Shown: in pieces, positions 18,458-25,581 of the stretch
Position numbering within the stretch: position 1 is the first letter of the stretch
How the letters are laid out: each line of letters opens with the position of its first letter
Source: Planctomycetota bacterium
Lineage (GTDB): Bacteria; Planctomycetota; UBA1135; UBA2386
DNA length: 38,281 nucleotides
Assembly: GCA_016794485.1 (NCBI GenBank)
Contig: JAEUHV010000176.1
Span: 1-38,281, forward strand
Direction of reading: 5' to 3'
Made by a program: the position numbers and the translations under genes
The notes under the pieces: model-generated
Databases searched by the model: none
Told to the model about the DNA's origin: nothing
Seen by the model: only the letters and a program-made list of their open reading frames with translations

Positions 18458-18477
18458 CAGGATTCCGGCGAATCCTG
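18458..18477. promoter_or_regulatory. Perfect 8+4+8 inverted repeat between divergent sigma units
   Basis: CAGGATTC, spacer CGGC, GAATCCTG. It sits in the 66-base spacer between the ECF sigma/LRR operon (minus) and the Cys-rich peptide gene (plus), next to a predicted -10 of the minus promoter. Position and symmetry suit a shared operator for a dimeric regulator. An mRNA hairpin at the start of a transcript is the other reading. Confidence 0.5.
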
Positions 18478-18513
18478 CACGCCGGCGGCCCGTTCGCGAC
18501 ATCAGGCGGGGGC

Positions 18514-18780
18514 ATGAACACCTTCCTCGTCTCCGTCCTTCCCTGGTTCCTCGGCCTGTCGCTGACCGGTTCGGCCGCAGCACCCGGCCCGGCCGCCCAG
18601 GACCCGTGCTGCCCCTGCTGCATCGTCTGCCCGCCGGACTGCTGCGACGAGCCGTGCTGCGAGATGTGCTGCCCGGCCGGCTGCTGCGAGGCCGAGGTGC
18701 AGGCTCCGGCTCCGGCTCCGAAGGTGGAAGCACCGCAGGGCTGCTGCGGCAGCGCCTGCGGTTCCGGCTGCGGCAACTGA
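18514..18780 (+). CDS. Exported Cys-rich small protein (17 Cys in 88 residues)
   Basis: 88 residues. A signal peptide (about 1-23, MNTFLVSVLPWFLGLSLTGS) is followed by a short linker. A dense cysteine block then has Cys at 32, 33, 35, 36, 39, 43, 44, 48, 49, 52, 53, 57 and 58, largely as CC pairs every four to five residues. A Pro/Ala linker (61-75) follows, then a second block (77, 78, 82, 86). No known family recognised. The paired-Cys pattern suggests metal binding (metallothionein-like) or a disulfide-knotted peptide. AGGCGGGGG precedes ATG 18514. It lies 18 bases before a second ECF sigma gene whose membrane partner also has a Cys-rich outer domain, so the three may form one metal- or redox-responsive unit. 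That function is inference. Confidence 0.65.
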   Translation: MNTFLVSVLPWFLGLSLTGSAAAPGPAAQDPCCPCCIVCPPDCCDEPCCEMCCPAGCCEAEVQAPAPAPKVEAPQGCCGSACGSGCGN

Positions 18781-18784
18781 TCGG

Positions 18785-18790
18785 TACGTT
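18785..18790 (+). promoter_or_regulatory. -10 element (TACGTT) before the second ECF sigma gene
   Basis: TACGTT begins just after the stop of the Cys-rich gene and ends eight bases before ATG 18799, with no Shine-Dalgarno site. It could give the sigma gene its own leaderless transcript in addition to read-through. Confidence 0.4.
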
Positions 18791-18798
18791 GTCGCTGG

Positions 18799-19332
18799 AT
18801 GCCGACTGCCGCGCTGACCGCCGACGAGTTCACCGCCGCGTTCGCCCGCCATGGGCGCACGTTGTGGGTCGTCGCGGCCGCGTGGGTCGGTCGGAGTGAC
18901 GCCGCCGACCTCGTGCAGGAGTCGGCGCGCATCGCCTGGCAGACCCGCGCGCAGTTCGTCTCCGGCAGCGACCTCGCCGCGTGGTTGTGCCAGATCGTGC
19001 GCCACACCGGAGCGAACTGGCGGCGCAAGCGACGGCCCGCAGCGACCGATCCGCACGACTTGCCGGAGGCGGCGGCTCCAGCGTCGCCGCACCCGAGCCC
19101 GACCACATTCGCCGGACTGCGCGACGACCTGCCCGACGCGCTGGTGCAGAAGCTCGAACAACTGCCCGAGGTCGCCCGCGCGAGCTTGTTGCTGCACGTC
19201 GTCGCGGGCCACGGCTTCGCCGAGATCGCCACCATGCTCGACATTCCCGAGAACACCGCGACGAGCCATGTGCGGCGGGCCCGCGCGTTCCTGCGCGAGG
19301 CGCTCGCGGCCCCCAAGGCGGAAGCCCGATGA
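18799..19332 (+). CDS. ECF RNA polymerase sigma factor
   Basis: 177 residues. Region 2 is about 10-80 (DAADLVQESARIAWQTR, then LAAWLCQIVRHTGANWRRKRR). A Pro/Ala-rich linker (82-105) follows, then region 4 (about 110-168) with a helix-turn-helix in GHGFAEIATMLDIPENTATSHVRRARAFLR. Typical ECF length and architecture. Its stop overlaps the start of the Cys-rich membrane protein by four bases (ATGA), the usual arrangement for a sigma factor and its inhibitor. Upstream is the exported Cys-rich peptide. The regulon is unknown but may include its own unit. Confidence 0.85.
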   Translation: MPTAALTADEFTAAFARHGRTLWVVAAAWVGRSDAADLVQESARIAWQTRAQFVSGSDLAAWLCQIVRHTGANWRRKRRPAATDPHDLPEAAAPASPHPSPTTFAGLRDDLPDALVQKLEQLPEVARASLLLHVVAGHGFAEIATMLDIPENTATSHVRRARAFLREALAAPKAEAR

Positions 19333-19934
19333 ACGACTCCTTCGACGACGATCTCGACGCGAAGCTGCGCGCGGTGTTCGTGCCGCCGCCGGCGAGCGAA
19401 CTGACGGCGATGGCGCAGCGCGTCGCCGCGGCGCCACCGCCGTCGGCGTGGCGCTGGTACCTCGCGGCGGCTGCAGTTCTGCTGGTCGCGGGACTCGTGT
19501 TCGCCTGGCCGCGCGGCGCGCGCGGTCCGGAAGGCCACGACGGCGCCGAGCTCGGGGCGCTGTTCGTCGCCGCCTACGAACACGCGGCGCGGAACGGCTT
19601 CGGGTCGGGTTCGTGTTGCAGCGGCGACTCCGATCTCGCCGCGGTGTGCGAGCAGAAGTTCGCGGTCAAGCTCGGCTTCGCCGGCAAGGACGGGTGCGCG
19701 GTGCACGGTTGCTACTGCGGTCTGCCGACCGGCGGCGCCGTCGCGGTGCTGGCCCAGGTCGGCGGCGATCCGGTGGGCGTGTTCGTGGTGCCGCGCGCCC
19801 GCGATCCGCGGCCGTGCCTGCCGAAGGACTGTCCGCTGCACCTCAGCCGCCGCGAACTCGGCCCGCTGGTGCTCTACGCATTGTCGTCGCAGGCGAAGGC
19901 CGCGCCGCTCGACCAGTTCGCACTGCTGCCCTGA
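19329..19934 (+). CDS. Single-pass membrane protein with Cys-rich outer domain, putative anti-sigma
   Basis: 201 residues. A short cytoplasmic N-terminus (1-40, acidic start MNDSFDDDLDAKLRAVF) precedes one membrane helix (42-59). The outer domain (60-201) has eight cysteines: 96, 97, 107, 123, 128, 130, 163, 168. Two patches read FGSGSCCSGD and HGCYCGLPTGG. The stretch GAVAVLAQVGGDPVGVFVVPR resembles the beta-rich outer domain of planctomycete or proteobacterial anti-sigma factors, from memory. No HxxxCxxC zinc anti-sigma motif is seen on the inner side. Coupled by ATGA overlap to the ECF sigma gene. The cysteines could bind metal or sense oxidation and release the sigma factor; this is inference, but it fits the Cys-rich peptide upstream. 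Confidence 0.7.
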   Translation: MNDSFDDDLDAKLRAVFVPPPASELTAMAQRVAAAPPPSAWRWYLAAAAVLLVAGLVFAWPRGARGPEGHDGAELGALFVAAYEHAARNGFGSGSCCSGDSDLAAVCEQKFAVKLGFAGKDGCAVHGCYCGLPTGGAVAVLAQVGGDPVGVFVVPRARDPRPCLPKDCPLHLSRRELGPLVLYALSSQAKAAPLDQFALLP

Positions 19935-19986
19935 GGGGGTTTTCGCGTGCGGTCCGGAAACCGGCTTCCCCTCCAGGGCTAGTTCC

Positions 19987-20007
19987 GGTGCGAGCCCAAC
20001 TCGCACC
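19987..20007 (+). promoter_or_regulatory. 5'-leader hairpin before the small secreted protein
   Basis: GGTGCGAG, loop cccaa, CTCGCACC: a perfect 8-base stem in the 98-base gap, 13 bases before the ribosome-binding site of the gene at 20033. No T-run follows. It could be an RNA stability or translation element, or a terminator for the unit ending at 19934. Confidence 0.4.
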
Positions 20008-20020
20008 CCCTGAGTTCCCG

Positions 20021-20028
20021 AAGGAGGG
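20021..20028 (+). promoter_or_regulatory. Strong Shine-Dalgarno site
   Basis: AAGGAGGG is followed by four bases and ATG 20033. It is the best ribosome-binding site in the window, suggesting high translation of the small secreted protein. Confidence 0.7.
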
Positions 20029-20032
20029 AATC

Positions 20033-20449
20033 ATGAAGCCTGCCCAGTTCGCACTCGCGTCCGGTTTCGTGTTCGTGTCGTCCGTCGTCGCACAGTCGGA
20101 CCCGCTGCCGCCGCTGCCGGTCGTGCCTGCGGTCGAGCTCGACATCCTGCTGCAGCCTGGCCGCGTGCAGTTCGACGTCGCCGCACCAGCGCCGCAGTTC
20201 GTCGGCATCGTCATCGTGTCGGGCGTGCCCGACCTCGTGCACTTCCTGGTCGACCTGCCGCCGTTGCTCGACCAGGCGATCGTCGCCGACTTCGGGCTCG
20301 CGGTGAACGGCGTCTACACCTCGGTGTTGCCTGACATCGCGTTCCCGCCGGGCATGTCGATCTACGCGCAAGGCGTGGCCCTCGGCGAGTTCGGCATCCT
20401 CGCGTCCGGAGTCGGCTCGTTCGTGCTCGACGCGTCCGGCCAGAAGTGA
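20033..20449 (+). CDS. Small secreted beta-rich protein, stand-alone C-terminal-module-like
   Basis: 138 residues. A signal peptide (MKPAQFALASGFVFVSSVVAQ) is followed by about 117 residues of alternating hydrophobic strands. They include LLQPGRVQFDV, VHFLVDLPP, a central FGLAVNGVY and the pattern IAFPPGMSIYAQGVAL, then GVGSFVLDA. The order (strand, L-x-LP, P-PG-x-x-YAQ, final S-x-x-x-L) resembles the C-terminal module of the larger secreted proteins at 20529 and 25582, here without any N-terminal part. No cysteine in the mature protein and no catalytic motif. A very strong ribosome-binding site and a leader hairpin suggest abundant, regulated expression. Function unknown. Confidence 0.7.
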   Translation: MKPAQFALASGFVFVSSVVAQSDPLPPLPVVPAVELDILLQPGRVQFDVAAPAPQFVGIVIVSGVPDLVHFLVDLPPLLDQAIVADFGLAVNGVYTSVLPDIAFPPGMSIYAQGVALGEFGILASGVGSFVLDASGQK

Positions 20450-20471
20450 CGCCGATGCCATCGGGCGGAGC

Positions 20472-20499
20472 GATCCGGGCCGCGGATTTTCGGCGGATC
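20472..20499 (+). terminator. Imperfect hairpin after the small secreted protein gene
   Basis: GATCCG pairs with CGGATC, and inner CCG pairs with CGG across a two-base bulge, closing on a GGATTTT loop. It lies between the stop at 20449 and ATG 20529. It has no T-run, so terminator activity is uncertain. Confidence 0.3.
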
Positions 20500-20528
20500 C
20501 CGCTCGGGTTCGACGCGGATCCGTCTGC

Positions 20529-23468
20529 ATGGACCGCCTTTCCTTCGTCGTCCTGTCGTTCGCTGCCACCGTGGTGGCCCAGACTTCGCCGCCTCCGACC
20601 CTCTCCCTGCTCGCGGACCTGAACGTCACCAATGCCGGCACGAGCAGTTCGCCCGGATCGGCCGCGGCGGACCTGCACACGGGCGCTGGCGACCGGGTGC
20701 CGTTCGTGCGGTTCGGTGCCGAAGCGGTGTTCGTCGCCGACAACGAGGACACCGGGCGCGAGCTGTGGATCACCGACGGTGCCGCGGGCAGTTGGCCGTC
20801 CGGAACGACCCGCCTGCTGCGCGACATCCGGCCCGGAACGGCGAGCTCGAACGTCGCCAACCTGTGGGTGCACGCCGGCTACGTGTGGTTCACCGCCGAC
20901 GACGGCATCAGCGGCACGCAGCTGTACCGCAGCGACGGCACGACCGCGGGCACCGTGAACGTGAGCGGCACGGCCCCGGGTTCGGCCCAGGTCGGCGGCG
21001 AGTTCGCCCCGCTCGACGCCCAGCGGTTCTTCTTCCGCAGCCAGCCGGTCGCCGGCGGCAACTACAACCTCTACCTCTACGACCAGGGCGTCGTCACCCC
21101 GCAGACCACCGCGGCGAACTGGTGCAATCCGTTCGGCTGTACGCCGCTGCCCGGCGGCATCGTGTTCCGCAACCAACGCACTTCGCAACTCAACTTCGCC
21201 GACGGCACGCAGGTCACCAACCTCAGCAGCGCCACCGGCCCGGTTGCGCCCGACAAGTTCGTGCGTGTCGGCAGCCGCGTGCTGTTCGTCGCGCGCAACA
21301 ACCCGAACACCACCGGCCTCGAGCTCTGGGCCACCAGCGGTACCGTCGCCGGCACGATGCCGCTCGGCGACCTGCGCCCCGGCACGCTGTCGGGCACCAA
21401 CCTCGACGTCGTGTGCGTGCACCAGGGCGTGCTCTACTTCAAGGGCTACGACGCCCTGGCCGGCAGCGCGACCGAACAGCTGTGGCGCAGCGACGGCACG
21501 GTCGCGGGCACCTGGCAGGTCTCGAGCAGCACCACGACGCCGCTGGCCGGCATCACCGCGATGGAGACGAACGGCACGACGCTGCTGATCGGCACCGCGA
21601 ACCTCGGCATCTTCGCGTCGAACGGCACGCTGGCGGGAACGAGCCTGCTGATGCCGTGCCGCAGCGTGAGCTCGCTGAACTTCACCGCCGGCCGGTTCTG
21701 GTGGCAGCAGTCGCAAGACCCGTTACCCGGGTTCGACGACGCGCTGTGCTTCAGCGACGGCACGATCGCCGGTACCGGCAGCGTGATCGCACCGCTCGGC
21801 AGTGGCGCCCTGCGCACGGCCACGGCGATGGTCGAGATCGCGCCGAACACCGTGTTGCTGGCCGGCGACGACGGCCTGCGCGGCACCGAGGTGTGGCGCA
21901 GCGACGGCACGCTCGCCAACACGCAGCTGGTCGCCGACCTGCACGGCCGAACCTGGACCAAGGCGAGCGATCCCAGCGGCTTCGCCGAGTTCGCGCCCGG
22001 CCGGCTCGTGTTCAGTGCGCGCGACGAGGCGCACGGCACCGAATTGTGGACGACCGACGGCACGCCCGCGGGCACGACCATGGTCGTCGACCTCGTGCCC
22101 GGCACCGACCCGAGCACCCCGTTGTACGCCGCGGCCCTCGACGGCTTCGCGGTGTTCGCCGCCTACACGCCGACCCACGGTCGCGAACTGTGGCGCACCG
22201 ATGGCACTCCGGGCGGCACTTCCTTGGTGCTCGACATCTGGCCGGGTGCCACCGGCAGCGGACCGCAGTACATGACCCGCGTCGGCGACATCGTCTACTT
22301 CCGCGCTGACGACGGCGTGCACGGTGCGGAACTCTGGGTCACCGACGGCACCGCGGTCGGCACCCATCAGGTGGCCGACGTCGTCGGCGGCGAACTGCTG
22401 CCGCACTCGTTCTGCGAACTCGGCCAGTCCGGCATCGTCTTGTTCAACGGCAACCTCGCGGGCGACCGTGAGCTGTGGCGCAGCGACGGCACGGCACTCG
22501 GCACCTACCGCCTCGTCGACCTGTCGGCGACGTCGTCGGATCCGTACCACCTGGTGCAGCTCGGCGACAGCATCCTGTTCTCGGCGGACGATGGCGTCTC
22601 CGGCTACGAGCTGTGGCGCACCGACGGTTCCGTGGCGGGCACCTACCTGGTGGAAGACCTCTATCCCGGGGCCCCGTCGAGCATGCCCAGTGACTTCGCG
22701 GTCAGAGATGGCGGCGTTTCGTTCGTCGCACTGAACCCGACCTACGGCCGTGAACTGTGGTCCACCGATGGTACGGCGCTCGGCACGTCGCTCGCGATCG
22801 ACCTCGTGCCCGGCACCGGCAGCATGGATCCGCAGCACCTCGTGTTCATGGGCAACCGGCACCTGTACTTCACCGCGCAGCAGACGGGGTTCGGCCGCGA
22901 GCCGTGGGTCGTGCGCGACGGCAGTCCGTTCCTGACCGACCGCATCGCCGACGTGCGGCCCGGCAGCTCCGGCAGCATTCCCTCGGGCGGTGCACTCGGC
23001 CAACGCACGTTCACCGACTCGCTCGGTCGCATGTTCCTCGCCGCCGACGACGGCCGGTTCGGCGCCGAACTGTGGACGATCACGCAAGGCGCATGGTCGA
23101 AGGCGCAGGGGCGGCCGTGTGGCACGGGCATGCTGCCGCGCCTCACCGCCACGCCACCGGTACTCGGCCAGATGTGGATCCTGAAGGGATCGGGCGTGAC
23201 CCCCGGCACCTACGTGACCATCGGCCTCAACTGGCCGGCGACGGTCGCGACCAACCTCGGCGGCGGCTGCCACCTGCATCTCAATGCCGTCACGCTGTGG
23301 CTGTTCCCGTGGTTCCAGTCCAGCGGTTCGCAATGGACCCAGTTCGTCAACCTGCCGTCCGACCCGTGGCTCGCCGGGCTGCGGTTTTCGCTGCAATCGC
23401 TGCACACCGCGAGCGGCACGAGCTTCGACGGCTTCAGCAACGGCGTGTGGATCGAGGCGGGATTCTGA
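20529..23468 (+). CDS. Secreted ELWxxDGT repeat protein
   Basis: 979 residues. A signal peptide (MDRLSFVVLSFAATVVAQ) precedes about a dozen repeats built on ELWxTDGTxxGT. Examples are ELWITDGA, QLYRSDGT, QLWRSDGT, EVWRSDGT, ELWTTDGT, ELWVTDGT and ELWSTDGT, with the later ones degenerate (EPWVVRDG, ELWTITQG). Each repeat is about 45-50 residues and ends in a VxDLxPG strand, as in the ELWxxDGT family, likely a beta-propeller or beta-solenoid. The last about 120 residues (after GRPCGTGMLPRL) are a different module with LTATPPVLG, GGGCHLHL, a LAGLRFSLQS strand and a terminal SNGVWIEAG, shared with other secreted proteins here. It probably lies at the surface; ligand unknown. It converges on the HAD gene, with only four bases between the stops. 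Confidence 0.85.
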   Translation: MDRLSFVVLSFAATVVAQTSPPPTLSLLADLNVTNAGTSSSPGSAAADLHTGAGDRVPFVRFGAEAVFVADNEDTGRELWITDGAAGSWPSGTTRLLRDIRPGTASSNVANLWVHAGYVWFTADDGISGTQLYRSDGTTAGTVNVSGTAPGSAQVGGEFAPLDAQRFFFRSQPVAGGNYNLYLYDQGVVTPQTTAANWCNPFGCTPLPGGIVFRNQRTSQLNFADGTQVTNLSSATGPVAPDKFVRVGSRVLFVARNNPNTTGLELWATSGTVAGTMPLGDLRPGTLSGTNLDVVCVHQGVLYFKGYDALAGSATEQLWRSDGTVAGTWQVSSSTTTPLAGITAMETNGTTLLIGTANLGIFASNGTLAGTSLLMPCRSVSSLNFTAGRFWWQQSQDPLPGFDDALCFSDGTIAGTGSVIAPLGSGALRTATAMVEIAPNTVLLAGDDGLRGTEVWRSDGTLANTQLVADLHGRTWTKASDPSGFAEFAPGRLVFSARDEAHGTELWTTDGTPAGTTMVVDLVPGTDPSTPLYAAALDGFAVFAAYTPTHGRELWRTDGTPGGTSLVLDIWPGATGSGPQYMTRVGDIVYFRADDGVHGAELWVTDGTAVGTHQVADVVGGELLPHSFCELGQSGIVLFNGNLAGDRELWRSDGTALGTYRLVDLSATSSDPYHLVQLGDSILFSADDGVSGYELWRTDGSVAGTYLVEDLYPGAPSSMPSDFAVRDGGVSFVALNPTYGRELWSTDGTALGTSLAIDLVPGTGSMDPQHLVFMGNRHLYFTAQQTGFGREPWVVRDGSPFLTDRIADVRPGSSGSIPSGGALGQRTFTDSLGRMFLAADDGRFGAELWTITQGAWSKAQGRPCGTGMLPRLTATPPVLGQMWILKGSGVTPGTYVTIGLNWPATVATNLGGGCHLHLNAVTLWLFPWFQSSGSQWTQFVNLPSDPWLAGLRFSLQSLHTASGTSFDGFSNGVWIEAGF

Positions 23469-23472
23469 ACGG

Positions 23473-24072
23473 TCAGACCTTGCCCCACGGCCGCACGTCG
23501 AGCCCGAGCATGCCGGCGCGGCGCGCCGCTTCGAGTCCGAGCTCGGTGTCTTCGAACACCGCACATTCCGCCGGCGGAACGCCGATCCGCCGTGCCGCCT
23601 CGAGGAACACGTCGGGCTCCGGCTTGTGCCGAACGGTGTCTTCGGCGGTGACCATTGCCTGGAACCACGGCCGCAGCTGCAGGCGGTCGAGCGTGCGGCC
23701 GACGACGTCGCGGTAGCCGCCACTGGCGACCGCCATCGGCAGCGTGCCGCGATAGGCGTTGGCGATCGCGACCACGGGCGCGATCGGAGCCACCGCGTCG
23801 AGCATCTGCAGGAACAGCCGTTCCTTCTCGTGCACCATCGCGTCGACGTCGTGCACCGCGACGCCGGCGTCCGCGGCGAGCGCGCGGATGATCTGTGCGG
23901 TCGGCATGCCGCCCATCGCGTAGAAGCGCGGCTCCGGGAACGGGATGCCGTGCGGTCGCAGCATCGCGACCCAGGCGCGGTGGTGCGCCGGCATCGTGTC
24001 GGCAAGCGTGCCGTCGCAGTCGAAGATCAGGCCTCGGACGCCCGGCGGCGCCGTCCAGCGAAGTGTCGTCAT
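23473..24072 (-). CDS. HAD-superfamily phosphatase, beta-phosphoglucomutase-like
   Basis: 199 residues, cytoplasmic. All four HAD motifs are present: nucleophile Asp18 and acid/base Asp20 in FDCDGTLADT, motif II in MAVASGGY, the Lys in RHKPEPDVF, and the acidic pair in VFEDTELG. A helical cap lies at about 30-95. The length and the DCDGTLADT motif fit the beta-phosphoglucomutase/sugar-phosphate phosphatase group, but the sequence does not decide between mutase and phosphatase. The start ATG 24072 leaves the motif at the usual distance from the N-terminus. Upstream in-frame sequence is the shadow of the next gene. It lies 22 bases after the membrane-protein gene on the same strand, so the two may be cotranscribed. 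Confidence 0.85.
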   Translation of the reverse strand: MTTLRWTAPPGVRGLIFDCDGTLADTMPAHHRAWVAMLRPHGIPFPEPRFYAMGGMPTAQIIRALAADAGVAVHDVDAMVHEKERLFLQMLDAVAPIAPVVAIANAYRGTLPMAVASGGYRDVVGRTLDRLQLRPWFQAMVTAEDTVRHKPEPDVFLEAARRIGVPPAECAVFEDTELGLEAARRAGMLGLDVRPWGKV

Positions 24073-24094
24073 GCGGGTTCTGCGTGGTCTGGCG

Positions 24095-25348
24095 TCAGCT
24101 TCGTCCGACCTGGCGCAGCCTGGCGAGGTCCTGCATGCCGAGGGCGCCTTCGACGTCGGTGAGTCCGGCACCGGCCAGGGCCTGCAGGCGCTGTTCGTAC
24201 TGCGCGCGCAGGTCCGACCCCTGGAACTGCGCACTCTGCCTCTGGCTGAACGCGAGCAGTGCCAGCGTGACGTCGCCGATCACCACCATCGTCAGGAACA
24301 GTCCGCCGGCGGCTTCGAGCAGCAGGTGGATCGCGTTCGCCCAGCCGATCTCGTCGAGGTCGAACAGGTACCAGGTCAGCAGGGCCACGCCGATCACGTT
24401 GGCGAAGCCGGCCGTGCTGCGCACGCGGCCGACGACCGCGCCGACTTCCGCGGCGGTGTGCGGGCGCACGAGTTCGGCCGCCTTGCGCACGTAGAGGATC
24501 GGACCGAACGCGAGCCCGGCGATGCCGCCGAGCAGCAGCCAGCTGCCCTGGACCTGGCTGAGGAAGCAGACGAACAGCAGCAGGAAGCCGACCAGGAACG
24601 GTGCGAACACGACGGCGAGCCAGCCCGGCGCCGACGCCTCCGGCAGCAGCGTCTTCAGGCAGAGGGAGCTGCGCATGATGCCGGGGAACAACGCGACCAG
24701 CTTCGGCGCGATCGTCGACAGCAGCACCGCCGCGATCGCCAGCGCGACCTGCTGCTTCACCAGGGCGCTGTTCTGGATCGCTTGCCCGAACTGGTTCCGT
24801 TCGAGGTGCGAGAAGTCGAGCGACTGGCCCCACGGCCAGGCCGACACCAGCAACGGCAGCGCCAGCACGACGAGCCAGCCCCAGCGCGCCAGCGCCCGCG
24901 AACGGCGAATGCGCAGCCATTGCCACGCCGCGGCAAGGGTCAGCACGGCGCACGCGATCTTCACGAACAGCAGGAACTCCTGCAGGCCGTCGAGGATGGC
25001 GAGGTTGCTCGGGCCGATGTTCTGGGTCAACTGGGCGATCACCTGCTGCAGTTCGACACCCGCGATCGTGCGCCCCTCGCCGGCGGCCTGAGCCGAGGCC
25101 GCTTGTTCGGCGACCGAGCGGTGTTCGATCGCCGCGATCAGGGCGCCGAGTGCCAGCAACACTCCCGACACCCAAAGCACCGCCCGTCGCCACGCGACAT
25201 AGTCTTGGGCCAGCGGGTCCTGCACGGGTTGTGGCGCCGCTGCCAGCTGGGTCCGCTCGTCGTCGGCGGCGTGGTGGCGCTGGAAGTCGCTGGCGAACGC
25301 GCGGCCGAGCAGGCGGGGCACGAGTTCGACGAGGGCTCCGAAGTTCAT
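24095..25348 (-). CDS. Eight-helix integral membrane protein of unknown function
   Basis: About 417 residues. A short soluble N-terminus (MNFGALVELVPRLLGRAF) is followed by hydrophobic segments near 51-70, 125-145, 156-175, 200-225, 245-268, 272-290, 320-333 and 350-370. A soluble helical tail (about 371-417) contains AQYEQRLQALAGAGLTDVEGAL. A loop at 70-120 (VELQQVIAQLTQNIGPSN) lies outside one face. I recognise no transporter, enzyme or signalling motif. A CATACT hexamer seven bases before ATG 25348 could serve as the -10 of a leaderless mRNA. The HAD gene follows in the same direction. Confidence 0.6.
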   Translation of the reverse strand: MNFGALVELVPRLLGRAFASDFQRHHAADDERTQLAAAPQPVQDPLAQDYVAWRRAVLWVSGVLLALGALIAAIEHRSVAEQAASAQAAGEGRTIAGVELQQVIAQLTQNIGPSNLAILDGLQEFLLFVKIACAVLTLAAAWQWLRIRRSRALARWGWLVVLALPLLVSAWPWGQSLDFSHLERNQFGQAIQNSALVKQQVALAIAAVLLSTIAPKLVALFPGIMRSSLCLKTLLPEASAPGWLAVVFAPFLVGFLLLFVCFLSQVQGSWLLLGGIAGLAFGPILYVRKAAELVRPHTAAEVGAVVGRVRSTAGFANVIGVALLTWYLFDLDEIGWANAIHLLLEAAGGLFLTMVVIGDVTLALLAFSQRQSAQFQGSDLRAQYEQRLQALAGAGLTDVEGALGMQDLARLRQVGRS

Positions 25349-25355
25349 CGCCGCG

Positions 25356-25361
25356 AGTATG
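25356..25361 (-). promoter_or_regulatory. -10 element (CATACT) before the membrane-protein gene
   Basis: On the minus strand CATACT is followed by seven bases and ATG 25348, with no Shine-Dalgarno sequence between them. The spacing matches the other leaderless-type starts in the window. Confidence 0.35.
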
Positions 25362-25502
25362 CGGACCGTTCCGTTGGCTGGGTAGTTCGTGGCGGCGATC
25401 CGCTCTTGCGCAGGGCTGCTGGTGCGGCTTCGCCGGCGCAGCGTGGAACGGGTCGCGGCGCCGGGGCCGGGCGGTGACACAGCATCGGCACGTCTTGGCG
25501 GG

Positions 25503-25531
25503 TTGACGTTGCCACGCGCCGCCTCGATCGT
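25503..25531 (+). promoter_or_regulatory. Possible sigma-70 promoter for the secreted protein at 25582
   Basis: TTGACG (25503-25508), 17 bases, then GATCGT (25526-25531). The -35 matches five of six consensus bases; the -10 is weak. It lies in the 233-base divergent spacer 25349-25581, in which I find no gene. Confidence 0.35.
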
Positions 25532-25581
25532 GCGGCGTGGCTCCGGCGAACGGGGCCACTTCCTCCTTTCCGGACGTGACC

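Noticed and set aside
20765..22309. Plus-strand frame of 514 codons inside the ELWxxDGT gene
   Set aside because: It is the out-of-frame reading of the repeats (RR/HR-rich) and inherits their periodicity.
20529..23468. Whether the ELWxxDGT repeats are a DNA-level tandem array such as a CRISPR or satellite
   Set aside because: The repeats are protein-level, irregular in length and diverged at the DNA level, within one continuous frame.
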